Origin: Paraburkholderia sp041321145
Lineage (GTDB): Bacteria; Pseudomonadota; Gammaproteobacteria; Burkholderiales; Burkholderiaceae
NCBI RefSeq assembly: GCF_041321145.1
Contig: NZ_JBGGWA010000004.1
Location: forward strand, 530,565 to 594,564
Direction of reading: 5' to 3'
Length of the DNA stretch: 64,000 nucleotides
Numbering within the stretch: the stretch's first letter is position 1; each line of letters opens with the position of its first letter. The notes under the pieces are model-generated. The model searched no databases, had not been told where the DNA came from, and was given only the letters and a program-made list of their open reading frames with translations. Positions 32,841-41,653 of this stretch are shown here, in pieces. Position numbers and translations under genes: made by a program.

Positions 32841-33423
32841 AGTCCCCCCCCTGTTCTGCGCATACTGTCTGTGTCTGTCACTACTACGTGTAGCACTCTT
32901 GCTGATGACGAACGAAACGCACCATGTGTGCACCGTTGGTCGGCCAAGCATTCAATTTTACGCGGTAATCGACCGCCTAGATGCACCTGGCGGCAAAGAA
33001 GTCCAGGCGATTGCGCAGCGCTGCCAACCAGAAGTTACGCGCTGCGCGGCCAACCGTGGGTGAGGGATACCCTATGCCTGAGGTCGAGCCAGTTTGCGAT
33101 GAAGACCGCACCGTCCAGCCCTGCGCCGGTAGTACCGGCAGAGAATCGAGCAAGGGCGGCTGGATTGGTTGTTTTCAGCGCACGCCCAAAAGCCAAATGA
33201 AGCTTACACAATGATAGCACGCTGACTTTACGGACCCTGTGCTGTCAGAGACGCAATTCCAGTGCCCGGTTGACCTCTCTCAATAAATCAGGCGATCCGG
33301 AGAGTGTGGCAAACCATCGGGGTCAAAACCATGACAGGCGGCGAATTCACCTTCGTGTGCGCCGCCGGCCCAAGGATTTGCGCAGCAGCGCGTGAGGCGC
33401 GCTGCCTCGCTTCGTCCCTGCCG
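32841..33423. other. 583-base gap between the di-iron protein gene and phaM
   Basis: No reading frame here has a ribosome site or a recognisable product. It contains a perfect 15-base palindrome at 33125-33139 (GCCGGTA, centre G, TACCGGC). Short C runs directly upstream of the di-iron gene correspond to its ribosome site. No tRNA or small RNA structure was seen. Confidence 0.55.
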
Positions 33424-34221
33424 CTAGCTGGACTTTTTCGTCGCTCGCGGACTGGCGCTCGAACTGCCCGTACGCTTCGTGGACGTCGATGCCCGCTTCG
33501 CCGCCGACCGTTTGGTCTCGGATCCCGCGTCGTCGGCGGTTCCCTTCGGCGCGGCAGCCGGCTTCCCTGCCGGTGCCGATGCGCGCGCGGCGCCTTCCGG
33601 CGAGTCCGTCGCCGAACCGCCTGATGCGGCCGCGGCGCCCGCTGTGGGCTGCGTCATCGCAAACTGGGCGATCTGATTGAACTGCGATTGCAGTAGATTC
33701 CACCACGCAGAGGCGTCGAATGGGGGCGTCGCGGCGGCATCGCCTTCGTCGGTTGCCGACTCGGCGGCGGCCGATGAGCTCGCACTGCTCGAACTCGAAG
33801 CGGCTTCCGGATGCGGCCAGCCGGTCGTCGGCGAGGGGCTCGGCGAATCCGCCGCGGAAGCGGGCTGCGCCATCGACGACTGCGCGAACGCGCCGAACGC
33901 GCGCAGCGTCGCGAGCGTTGCGCGCTGCACTTCGAGCGCCTGAATGGCGGACTGCAGCATGCTCAGATTCAGTTTGAGCCATTGCTCGACGGCGCGCATA
34001 TCGGTGATGCGCTTGTCGAGTTCTTCGACGTTGGTGAGCGGCGCCATCATGTCGGACATCATCGACAACGAGGGCGCCAGGCCCCCGCCGGCCTGCGCGC
34101 CCGAAAGCGCGGAACTGAACGGCGAGAGGCGCATCATGCCCCACATGCGTTCGAGCATTTCGGCGGGCGGAAAACCAGGAAAGCCGGGAAACGGCGGCGT
34201 GTTGCCAGGTGTATCGGTCAT
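33424..34221 (-). CDS. phaM: PhaM-like polyhydroxyalkanoate granule-associated protein
   Basis: 265 residues. An N-terminal conserved part (PPAEMLERMWGMMRLSPF and LDKRITDMRAVEQWLKLNL) matches PhaM, which activates PHB synthase and attaches granules to the nucleoid. The middle is Ser/Ala-rich and disordered. The C-terminal 45 residues are very basic and Ala/Ser/Lys/Arg-rich (KRSAAKRAS, SPRATKKSS), resembling the histone-H1-like DNA-binding tails. The ATG at 34221 has AGGCGA nine bases upstream. It lies 61 bases after the enoyl-CoA hydratase-like gene on the same strand. Confidence 0.82.
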   Translation of the reverse strand: MTDTPGNTPPFPGFPGFPPAEMLERMWGMMRLSPFSSALSGAQAGGGLAPSLSMMSDMMAPLTNVEELDKRITDMRAVEQWLKLNLSMLQSAIQALEVQRATLATLRAFGAFAQSSMAQPASAADSPSPSPTTGWPHPEAASSSSSASSSAAAESATDEGDAAATPPFDASAWWNLLQSQFNQIAQFAMTQPTAGAAAASGGSATDSPEGAARASAPAGKPAAAPKGTADDAGSETKRSAAKRASTSTKRTGSSSASPRATKKSS

Positions 34222-34282
34222 GCTTGTCGCCTCGCTGCATAAAGGGAAGGAATGAGCGCCATCCCGCGCGCGTCTGATTCGA

Positions 34283-35146
34283 TCATACCGCGCGTGGCGG
34301 GCCGCTCCAGGGGTCGGTGCCGTCAAAATCCGGCGCGCGCCGCTCGCGCAGCGAGTTCACACCTTCGCGCACATCCGGCCCGGCAAAACCCATGAATTCG
34401 AGCGCCAGCGACGTATCGAACGTCGGTCCGGCCGAGCGCAGCCAGTTGTTCAACGCGTACTTGGTCCAGCGAATCGCCGTTTGCGAGCCTTTGGCCAGTT
34501 TCTGCGCGACGTCGAATGCTTTGGGCAGCAGATCGTTTTCGTCGACAGCGAGCGACACGAGGCCGATCCGCTCCGCCTCTTCGCCGCTCACCGGCTCGCA
34601 CAGGAGCAGGTAGTACTTGGCCTTCGCCATGCCGCACAACAGCGGCCAGACGATCGCCGCATGATCGCCGGCGGCGACGCCCAGCCGCGTATGACCGTCG
34701 ATGATGCGCGCCGACTTCGTCGCGATCGAGATATCGGCGAGCAAGCCGGCCACGAGGCCCGCGCCGACCGCCGGACCATGCATCGCCGAGACGATCGGCT
34801 TGCTGCAATTGATCACGTTGTAGACCAGATCGCGCGCCTCGCGCCACACGCGCGCGCGGACGTCGAAATCGGTCGCCATGTCTTCGACCAGTTGCAGGTC
34901 GCCGCCGGCGGAAAAGCCCTTGCCTTCGCCGCGAATGATCGCGACACGCGTTTCGGGATCCCGATCGATATCGCGCCAGATTTCGGCGAGTTCGAAATGC
35001 ATCCGCGCGTTGGCGGTGGCGAGCCCGCTCTTGTTCGCGCCCTCGCCGCTCATCACGACTTCGAGCACACCGTGCGGATGACGGTGCAATTGCAGCGACT
35101 GGTAGTGCGCGTAAAACGCGTCGTTACTGTGTGGTGCGTGGGACAT
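34283..35146 (-). CDS. Enoyl-CoA hydratase/isomerase family protein
   Basis: 287 residues, crotonase fold. The oxyanion-hole segment is GEGKGFSAGGDLQLV and the second glycine stretch is GPAVGAGLVAGLLADISI. The position of the first catalytic glutamate is occupied in HTRLGVAAGDHAAIVWP by Asp/His rather than the usual GE, so it may be an isomerase or hydrolase branch member. Start ATG at 35146 with GACGGA nine bases upstream; a TTG at 35155 is possible. Substrate unknown. Confidence 0.82.
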   Translation of the reverse strand: MSHAPHSNDAFYAHYQSLQLHRHPHGVLEVVMSGEGANKSGLATANARMHFELAEIWRDIDRDPETRVAIIRGEGKGFSAGGDLQLVEDMATDFDVRARVWREARDLVYNVINCSKPIVSAMHGPAVGAGLVAGLLADISIATKSARIIDGHTRLGVAAGDHAAIVWPLLCGMAKAKYYLLLCEPVSGEEAERIGLVSLAVDENDLLPKAFDVAQKLAKGSQTAIRWTKYALNNWLRSAGPTFDTSLALEFMGFAGPDVREGVNSLRERRAPDFDGTDPWSGPPRAV

Positions 35147-35221
35147 GGTGAGCAATCCGTCTATCGGTATGTCTGTTGAAACCGTGCGCCGTCAGGCGAA
35201 ATGAGCGCATTAAGCCCTCAT

Positions 35222-36442
35222 TCACTGCGGCTGATAAATCCACTTAGCATTCTTGATTTCGACCATCACACGCGCCCGTTGATCGAGCCCGAGGTGATCC
35301 GTGGCGCTCATGTTGACCACGCCGTTGGTATCCGCAAGACCGTGCGTCGCTTCGAGCGCATCGCGCAATGCGCGACGAAATTCCGGCGTGCCGGGCGAGG
35401 CCGCTTTAAGCGCGATCGGTATCGCATTGCCGAGCAGCATGCCGGCGTCCCACGTGTACGAGCCGAACGCCGACACACTGCCCGGCCCGCGCAGCGCCTC
35501 GAAGCGCGCGATGTAGTCGAGCGCGAGGCGCTTGGCCGGATGATCCGCCGGCAATTGCGCGGCGACCAGCACGGGGCTCGCGGGCAGGAACGTGCCGTTG
35601 CAATCGGCGCCGCATACGCGCAGGAAGTCGTTATTGCCGACCCCATGGTTGTGATAGATCAGCCCTTTGTAGCCGCGTTCCCTGAGCGTCTTCGGCGGCA
35701 ACGCGGCGGGCGTGCCGGCCGCGCCGACCACCACTGCATCGGGATGGGTCGCGAGGATCTTGAGGACCTGGCCGGTCACGCTCGGATCGGTGCGATTGAA
35801 GCGCTCGCTCGCCACCACGTTGATGTGATGCAGCTGCGCGAACTTCGCGACCTCGGTGTAGAAGGTTTCGCCGAGTGCGTCGGCCTGGCCGATGAACGCG
35901 ATCGTTTTGACGCCGTGCGCACTGGCGTGTGCGGCGATCGCCGAAGCCATCATCGCGTCGGTCTGTGGCGTCTTGAACACCCAGTGGCGTTTCGCATCCA
36001 CGGGTTCGATGATTTTCGCCGACGAGGCCAGCGAAATCATCGGCGTTTCGCCGTCGGCGACCACGTCGATCATCGAGAGCGAATTCGGCGTGATCGACGA
36101 ACCGATGATCGCGTCGACGTGATTCTCGGAGATCAGCTTCTTGGTGTCCTGCACGGCCTGCGTGGTGTCGGAGGCGTCGTCGAGCATGATGTACTCGACG
36201 CTTTGGCCGCCGATCTGTTTAGGCAGCAAAGTGGCGGTGTCGCGTGCGGGAATGCCGAGCGATGCTGCCGGCCCGGTCAGCGACAGGACGAGGCCGATCT
36301 TCACCTGAGCGAGGGCGACGGCGGGCAACGCGGCACACAGCGCGGCGGCAAGACCGGCGAGTCTATGCCGCAATGGTGTTGCGCGCACGCTCGACACGCG
36401 AGCGCGCCGGGTTCCTGGTTCAGGGGATTCAAATCGCGGCAT
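35222..36442 (-). CDS. Branched-chain amino acid-type ABC periplasmic binding protein (LivK family)
   Basis: 406 residues. An unusually long basic N terminus precedes a signal peptide (LAGLAAALCAALPAVALAQ). The mature protein has VKIGLVLSLTGPAASLGIPA, DDASDTTQAVQDTKKLI and IIGSSITPNSLSM, the type I periplasmic fold of Leu/Ile/Val- and aromatic-acid-binding proteins. No permease or ATPase gene is nearby, so it is an orphan component serving a transporter encoded elsewhere. A later start nearer the signal peptide is possible. Confidence 0.85.
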   Translation of the reverse strand: MPRFESPEPGTRRARVSSVRATPLRHRLAGLAAALCAALPAVALAQVKIGLVLSLTGPAASLGIPARDTATLLPKQIGGQSVEYIMLDDASDTTQAVQDTKKLISENHVDAIIGSSITPNSLSMIDVVADGETPMISLASSAKIIEPVDAKRHWVFKTPQTDAMMASAIAAHASAHGVKTIAFIGQADALGETFYTEVAKFAQLHHINVVASERFNRTDPSVTGQVLKILATHPDAVVVGAAGTPAALPPKTLRERGYKGLIYHNHGVGNNDFLRVCGADCNGTFLPASPVLVAAQLPADHPAKRLALDYIARFEALRGPGSVSAFGSYTWDAGMLLGNAIPIALKAASPGTPEFRRALRDALEATHGLADTNGVVNMSATDHLGLDQRARVMVEIKNAKWIYQPQ

Positions 36443-36689
36443 GCTGTCTCCTCACGTCGGTTTTTCGTTTTGATGTACTGCCGATGTGCTGCTTGTGTCC
36501 TGCTTATATCCTGCACATGCACTGCTTCGCGTCGGTCGCGCAGTCAACCGGCGGCCACTAGCCGGGCCGCAGCCGCGCCAGTCAGTGTAACGGCGCGCTG
36601 TGGCCCCGGCATCGGGCGAAACCCTTTCGTATGCGGAGAAGCCTGCGCGGACCCGGGCCCGATGCCACGTGCCGCACAAAAGCAGCGCT

Positions 36690-37673
36690 TCAATCCAGCG
36701 GTGCGATGCCCTGATCGATCGAACCGAAAATCGACTTGCCCGCTTCGTCGAACATTTCGATCTTCACGGTATCGCCGTACTTCATGAACTCGGTCTGCGG
36801 CGCGCCGTGCTCGATGGTCTCGAGGCAACGCTTTTCGGCGATACAGCAATAGCCGCGCTTCGCATCCTTGTTCGACACCGTGCCCGAGCCGACAATCGCG
36901 CCGGCGCGCAAGTTGCGCGTTTTCGCCGCGTGCGCGATCAACTGGCCGAAGTGAAACACCATGTCGGTACCGGCGTCCGGCTGACCGACCTTCTTGTTGT
37001 TCCAGTGGACGATCATCGGCCGGTGCACGCGGCCTTCGCGCCAGTGTTCACCGAGTTCGTCCGGCGTCACGGCGACCGGCGCGAACGAGGTTGCCGGCTT
37101 GCTCTGGAAAAAGCCGAAGCCTTTCGCCAGTTCGGCAGGAATCAGATTGCGCAGCGAGACGTCGTTGACGAGCGTCACCAGACGCACGCTCCTGAGCGCC
37201 TGGTCGGGCGTGGCGCCCATCGGCACGTCGGTGGTGATCACGGCGACTTCCGCTTCGAAGTCGATGCCGAATTCTTCAGACGCGCACTGAACATCGTCTT
37301 TCGGGCCAATGAAGTCGTCGCTGCCGCCTTGGTACATCAGCGGATCGGTCCAGAATTCCGGCGGCATTTCCGCGCCACGCGCGCGGCGCACCAGTTCGAC
37401 GTGATTCACGTACGACGACCCGTCGGCCCACTGGAACGCGCGCGGCAGCGGCGCCATGCATTCCTTGGCGTCGAACGGGAAAGTATGGCGCGCGCGGCCC
37501 TGATTGAGCGCGTCGTACAGGTCCTGCAGTTGCGGCGCATAGAAGACCCAGTCGTCGAGCACGCGCTGCAAGGTGGGCGCGATCGCGTCGGCGACGGCCG
37601 CGGTGTGCAGGTCGCGGGACACGACGATCAGCTGGCCGTCGCGCGTGCCGTCCTTCAGCGTGGCAAGTTTCAT
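36690..37673 (-). CDS. Fumarylacetoacetate hydrolase family protein
   Basis: 327 residues. An N-terminal domain (about 1-75) with MKLATLKDGTRDGQL is followed by the FAH catalytic fold: metal ligands in EFGIDFEAEVAVIT (E-x-E) and the aspartate in LVNDVSLRNL, with GAIVGSGTVSNKD as the family glycine segment. The size and the SKPATSFAPVAVTPDELGEHW stretch resemble bacterial fumarylacetoacetases acting in tyrosine/homogentisate breakdown. It is divergent from an IclR-type regulator, which probably controls it. No homogentisate dioxygenase lies in this window. Confidence 0.85.
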   Translation of the reverse strand: MKLATLKDGTRDGQLIVVSRDLHTAAVADAIAPTLQRVLDDWVFYAPQLQDLYDALNQGRARHTFPFDAKECMAPLPRAFQWADGSSYVNHVELVRRARGAEMPPEFWTDPLMYQGGSDDFIGPKDDVQCASEEFGIDFEAEVAVITTDVPMGATPDQALRSVRLVTLVNDVSLRNLIPAELAKGFGFFQSKPATSFAPVAVTPDELGEHWREGRVHRPMIVHWNNKKVGQPDAGTDMVFHFGQLIAHAAKTRNLRAGAIVGSGTVSNKDAKRGYCCIAEKRCLETIEHGAPQTEFMKYGDTVKIEMFDEAGKSIFGSIDQGIAPLD

Positions 37674-37811
37674 AGAGGAGTGAACCGTTAGTGACGATAG
37701 AGGGAATCTATTCTACGATGGTGAATCGGCGCGGCCCAAGTATCGTGACCTGGCAGCCGCTTTTGGGCCGCGGTGCTTAGGCTGTCGGGTGCGGTTGTCA
37801 GGCTGGGTTGC

Positions 37812-37877
37812 GGGCTCGGGTCTAGGGCTCGGGTCACGGGCTCGATTGTCAAGCCCGGTTGCCGGACCGGTTGCCGG
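37812..37877. repeat. Short degenerate tandem repeats between the FAH and IclR genes
   Basis: GGGCTCGGGTC recurs at 37812 and 37825 with a 13-base period, and a decayed third copy starts at 37838. CCGGTTGCCGG is then repeated at 37855 and 37867. This lies in the 294-base divergent gap where the regulator would be expected to bind. Confidence 0.6.
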
Positions 37878-37967
37878 GCCCAAGTGCTCTTGCCGGGCTC
37901 GTCCCGGGAACCTCGTTGCCCGCCTCCTTTCTCACCGTCTTTTGAACGCGCTTCATGCGCCTCACTC

Positions 37968-38855
37968 ATGCCGCCAATTGCACGCCCTAACGCGATCCAT
38001 ACCGATACCGACTCCGTTGAACCGCTCGACCCGCCTGAATCGGACGACGAAACCGTCGAAAGCGGCGAGGAGAAACTGCGCTCCGGCATCCAGTCGATTG
38101 AAGTCGGTTTCAGATTGCTCGACGTGCTGACCCATGAACCGCGCGCGATGATGCTGCGCGATCTGGCGCAGCGGGCGGGCATGAGTCCGGCGAAGGCGCA
38201 CCGCTATCTGGTGAGTTTCCTGCGCCTCGGCGTCGTGGCGCAGGACCCGCTTTCGGGCCGTTACGAGCTGGGCGGCTTCGCGTTGCAATTGGGGCTTGCG
38301 CGGCTTGCCCGCGTCGACGGCGTGAAGCTCGCGCGTATTGCGCTTGCCGAATTACGCGACCGGCTCGATCTGACGGTGGGCATCGCAGTGTGGGGCAATC
38401 AGGGACCGACGATGGTTCACTGGATGGAATCGAGCCATCCTGCCAAGGCGTCGCTCAAGCTCGGCGACGTAATGCCGCTGCTCAGTTCCGCGACCGGCCT
38501 GCTGTTCGCCGCTTATCTGCCATCGAGCAAGACCGCCGCGATGCTCGAACGCGAACTGGCCGATTCGCGCCGCTCGTCACACCTGGGCGGCCCGCGCACG
38601 CGGGAAGAGGTCGAGCGGGTCCTCGCGGAGGTGCGGCAGCACGAAGCCGCGCGCGTGGAAGGCATGTTGCTGCCGACCATCCACGCGTTCTGCATGCCGG
38701 TGTTCGACTCGACCGGCGATCTCGCCCTCGGCCTGATCGCGCTCGGTCATGAGGGCGCGTTCGATATTCAATGGGGCGGCGAAATCGATACGGCGCTGCG
38801 CGAATGTGCGCAAAAGCTCTCGTACGAGCTGGGTTATAGTGCGGCGCCACGCTGA
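37968..38855 (+). CDS. IclR-family transcriptional regulator
   Basis: 295 residues. A Ser/Glu/Asp-rich leader of about 40 residues precedes the winged helix (SIEVGFRLLDVL, LRDLAQRAGMSPAKAHRYLVSFLRLG). The IclR effector domain follows, with RYELGGFALQLGL, GQSG-like region WGNQGPTMVHW, LLSSATGLLFAAYL and the late CMPVFDSTGDLALGLIALG. The ATG at 37968 lacks a clear ribosome site, so the start is uncertain; an open frame runs further up to 37773 through repeat sequence. Divergent from the FAH-family gene, its likely target. Confidence 0.85.
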   Translation: MPPIARPNAIHTDTDSVEPLDPPESDDETVESGEEKLRSGIQSIEVGFRLLDVLTHEPRAMMLRDLAQRAGMSPAKAHRYLVSFLRLGVVAQDPLSGRYELGGFALQLGLARLARVDGVKLARIALAELRDRLDLTVGIAVWGNQGPTMVHWMESSHPAKASLKLGDVMPLLSSATGLLFAAYLPSSKTAAMLERELADSRRSSHLGGPRTREEVERVLAEVRQHEAARVEGMLLPTIHAFCMPVFDSTGDLALGLIALGHEGAFDIQWGGEIDTALRECAQKLSYELGYSAAPR

Positions 38856-39014
38856 CGCGCCGAGTCCATGAACATCGTTCGCCGGTGACTAGTCGAAACG
38901 GTTCGCCGGCCGTTTAGCCCCGAAGCTCGGCAGCTTTCACCGGTTCGCCCACGCCGGGACCTTGCGCACGCGTCGCCTTTCCGTTACCGACAGCCCATTC
39001 GAATTCATTCGCCG

Positions 39015-40298
39015 ATGTCCTCACCTACTGCCACACGCCGCTCTGATCCCACGCCGCACGCCGGCTTGCGGGCGTGGCGATGGATTGCGGTTGTGCTGGT
39101 CGTGGCCGTCCTGCACTGGATTGCCGCGCAGTGGATCGAGCGCAACCGCGCGATGCTGATTTCATCGGACAATGAGCGCGTACCCGTGCAAGTCGCCCTG
39201 CTGACGCCTGAACGCATCGAGCGCAACCCGGCCGCCGCGCCTCAAGCGCCAACACCGGCGCCGGCGCGTAAGGCCGTCGCGAGCAAGCCGCGCGAGCATG
39301 TGCTGACGGCCATGCAGCCGCGAGCAGAAGCACCCACGGTTGCGTCTGCCACGGCCGCATCGGATGCAGCGGCGAGCGCATCGCTCGCGGCAAGCGGCGC
39401 CGGCACGAGTGCCAATGCAAATCGCACGGCCAGCGCCCCCGCTGCCGCCAGCGCGCCTCAAGCTTCGCCCGGCGTGAAATTCTCCGTCCCGCCTTCCGGA
39501 GAACTGCAGTACGACACGTTCTATAACGGCGTGCGCAACCAGCCCGGCACGATCCACTGGACCAGCAACGCGCAAAGCTACGAGATGGTCGTCTCCGTGC
39601 CGCTGCCGTTCGTCGGCACGTTCGTGTATTCGAGCCATGGCCGCATCGACGCATTCGGCCTCGCTCCGGATCAGTACATCGAAAAGCGCGGCCGTCGCCC
39701 GGAAGACGTGGCGATCTTCAATCGCACCGACAAAAAGATCGCGTTCACACGGACTCCCGCCTCGCTGCCGCTGCCCGACGGCGCACAAGACCGTTTCAGC
39801 ATGGTGATGCAGCTCGCCAGCCTCGTGCGCGGCGACCCTGGCGCATACAAACCGGGTGTGACGCGACAATTCTTCGTGGTCGATAGCGACAGCGGCGAGA
39901 ACTGGCCGATTGAGACGATCGGCGACGAGACCATCCGTACCGCACAGGGTTATCTCGAGACGCGCCACTTCAAGCGCCTGCCTCGGCACGACGGCGATCT
40001 ACGCCGCATCGATGTGTGGCTCGCACCGTCGCTCGGCTGGTTGCCCGCGCGAATCCTGCAGACCGAGCCGAACGGCACGCAGTTCGAACTGGTGTGGCGC
40101 GGCAAGCTCAATGCGGAAAATGCCGGCAGTCCCGCCGACAGCGCCAACAACACCGGGAACAACGGAAACGAAGGCAACACTTCGCCTGACAATTCGGCAA
40201 ACCCGCCACCTTCCAACGCACCGGCAGTTAAGCCCGAAGCCGCGCCCTCGCCACCGGTCGATTCGACCGACTCCGGCAATCTGCCCGAAAACCCCTGA
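39015..40298 (+). CDS. DUF3108-domain membrane-anchored protein
   Basis: 427 residues. One helix near residues 22-40 (WIAVVLVVAVLHWIAAQWI) is followed by a long Ala/Pro-rich linker (about 70-150). The DUF3108 domain spans about 155-365, with LQYDTFYNGVRNQPGTIHW and a C-terminal DVWLAPSLGWLPARI. The end is an Asn/Ser/Pro-rich low-complexity tail (SANNTGNNGNEG). Probably periplasmic and envelope-related, but the function is not known. Confidence 0.8.
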   Translation: MSSPTATRRSDPTPHAGLRAWRWIAVVLVVAVLHWIAAQWIERNRAMLISSDNERVPVQVALLTPERIERNPAAAPQAPTPAPARKAVASKPREHVLTAMQPRAEAPTVASATAASDAAASASLAASGAGTSANANRTASAPAAASAPQASPGVKFSVPPSGELQYDTFYNGVRNQPGTIHWTSNAQSYEMVVSVPLPFVGTFVYSSHGRIDAFGLAPDQYIEKRGRRPEDVAIFNRTDKKIAFTRTPASLPLPDGAQDRFSMVMQLASLVRGDPGAYKPGVTRQFFVVDSDSGENWPIETIGDETIRTAQGYLETRHFKRLPRHDGDLRRIDVWLAPSLGWLPARILQTEPNGTQFELVWRGKLNAENAGSPADSANNTGNNGNEGNTSPDNSANPPPSNAPAVKPEAAPSPPVDSTDSGNLPENP

Positions 40299-40459
40299 AC
40301 CCCAGTAGGGACTTGAACAGGTCGACGAAAACGTCCGCGTCGAGGCGTACTCGCACACTGAGCTGCAACCGTTCGCGCGGCCGCTGCGTATATGTTGTTA
40401 AGGCGGGACAAAGCGTGCGCAAACGGCTCTTTCCACTGCGTTCCCCTCAAGGAGCCCGC

Positions 40460-41014
40460 ATGCAAGTGAAAATCAACGGTATCGAGACGCGCTATGTGTT
40501 GAGCATTGAGGGCGGCATGATCGCGCAGCAGTTCACCTTGGACTACCCATCGCGCGCCGATACCCTGACGATCGCCGACACCACGGCCGGCACGCCGCCC
40601 GAAGGCCGCGCGGTATGGGATCAACGCGCCGCGGCGGCGCGCAAGGACGGCATGGCATCACGGGTGCCTGCGACGTTGAGCCGCTGGCTCACGCCCGGTT
40701 TTCAGGCAGCGCATCCCGAAGCGGTCGAGCAGGTCCGGGAGGTCCTGACCAATACGTTGCCAGAAGGCTACGCCATGCCATGCGAAGCCCTGCGCGATTT
40801 CGATCTACGCGGTAAGCTGGGAACAATAAGCCGCCCAACCTTGGCGGTGGCGGGCCGCCGCGACACGGGCACGCCACCTGCTGCTACGCAAGCAATAGCA
40901 GACGCCATCGAAGGCGTGCAGTTCGAAATGCTAGAGGCCGCTCATCTTGCGCCCATCGAGCAATCTCACCGTTTTGCTGCACTGCTTGAAACGTTTCTTG
41001 AGAAGCCGGTCTAA
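40460..41014 (+). pseudogene. pcaD: 3-oxoadipate enol-lactonase (PcaD) with the nucleophile region deleted
   Basis: 184 residues, where PcaD is about 260. The start MQVKINGIETRYVLS is the PcaD N terminus and the sequence from GMIAQQFTLDYPSRA onward is the PcaD C-terminal two thirds, including the acid aspartate (AGRRDTGTPP) and the histidine (EAAHLAPIEQSH). The approximately 75 residues between, which carry the oxyanion loop and the GxSxGG nucleophile elbow, are missing without a frame change. The junction is at GAGGGCGGCATG (about 40510-40520). The ribosome site AAGGAG and the reading frame remain intact. It lacks the catalytic serine, so no lactonase activity is expected. Other pca genes are absent nearby. 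Confidence 0.8.
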
Positions 41015-41131
41015 CCGGTAGGTTCGGAACTTTACAAGCGTCAATCCGGACCCACCCCTTGAATTCCACACCACAAGCTCCACTTATGGCGCAGGAATGG
41101 CCAGGAGCCAACGGAAATAAGGAGTGTCGCC

Positions 41132-41389
41132 ATGCAAATGATCTACAACAGCCCCAACTATTGTGTCGTCGAGTTTCCGCCGCAGGAAGGTCCGCTGGCC
41201 ATGAAGTCGGGTGGCTATGAGATCGTCGACAAGAACATGCAGCGCGAAATTTACATTGACGGTGCAATGGCGGCGCGTTTCCGCGAGCATGTGCAAAAGC
41301 TGATCGAAGAGGAACCGTCGTTGGACGAAGTAGACGAATTCCTGGGCCAGTTCGACAGCCTGATGCATCAACCGGTGATTCTTCACTAA
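41132..41389 (+). CDS. DUF3567 small protein
   Basis: 85 residues beginning MQMIYNSPNY and containing FPPQEGPLAMKSGGYEIVDK and EFLGQFDSLMHQPV, matching what I know of DUF3567, a Burkholderiales-restricted family. No signal peptide or helix. AAGGAG lies nine bases before the ATG. It precedes metH and is followed by a strong terminator, so it is a single-gene unit. Function unknown. Confidence 0.82.
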   Translation: MQMIYNSPNYCVVEFPPQEGPLAMKSGGYEIVDKNMQREIYIDGAMAARFREHVQKLIEEEPSLDEVDEFLGQFDSLMHQPVILH

Positions 41390-41484
41390 CACAAACAAAG
41401 ATTTGGCATAACAGTTTGGCGACATACATCGACTGCACCGACCCGCCCAGTCGGCGGCTATGACAAGGCGGTCAGCATCGATAT

Positions 41485-41524
41485 AACGGCCCAGCAGGCT
41501 TTGCCTCGCTGGGCCGTTTTCTTT
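41485..41524 (+). terminator. Rho-independent terminator after the DUF3567 gene
   Basis: An 11-base stem AACGGCCCAGC/GCTGGGCCGTT with a 12-base loop, followed by TTCTTTT on the plus strand. It separates DUF3567 from metH. A TACAAT -10-like box for metH lies downstream at 41607-41612. Confidence 0.85.
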
Positions 41525-41653
41525 TCGATGCGCCCGCAGTCGCCGTCAGCGAACATGCACGCCCTGCCCGTCCTGCCCGCGCCGGGCGGAACGGCCCCGC
41601 AGCGGCTACAATGACAGGTTTCCCGAAAAAGCCGGCGCAAGCCCACGTCCGCC

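Noticed and set aside
33035..33220. 61-residue minus-strand frame in the gap before phaM
   Set aside because: No ribosome site or family; the palindrome at 33125 lies inside it.
33347..34240. Long minus-strand frame overlapping phaM
   Set aside because: It is a shadow of phaM in another frame, Arg-rich without domains; phaM has the ribosome site and family motifs.
41525..41653. Possible SAH or cobalamin riboswitch before metH
   Set aside because: The leader after the TACAAT box is about 35 bases and lacks the conserved core sequences of either riboswitch.
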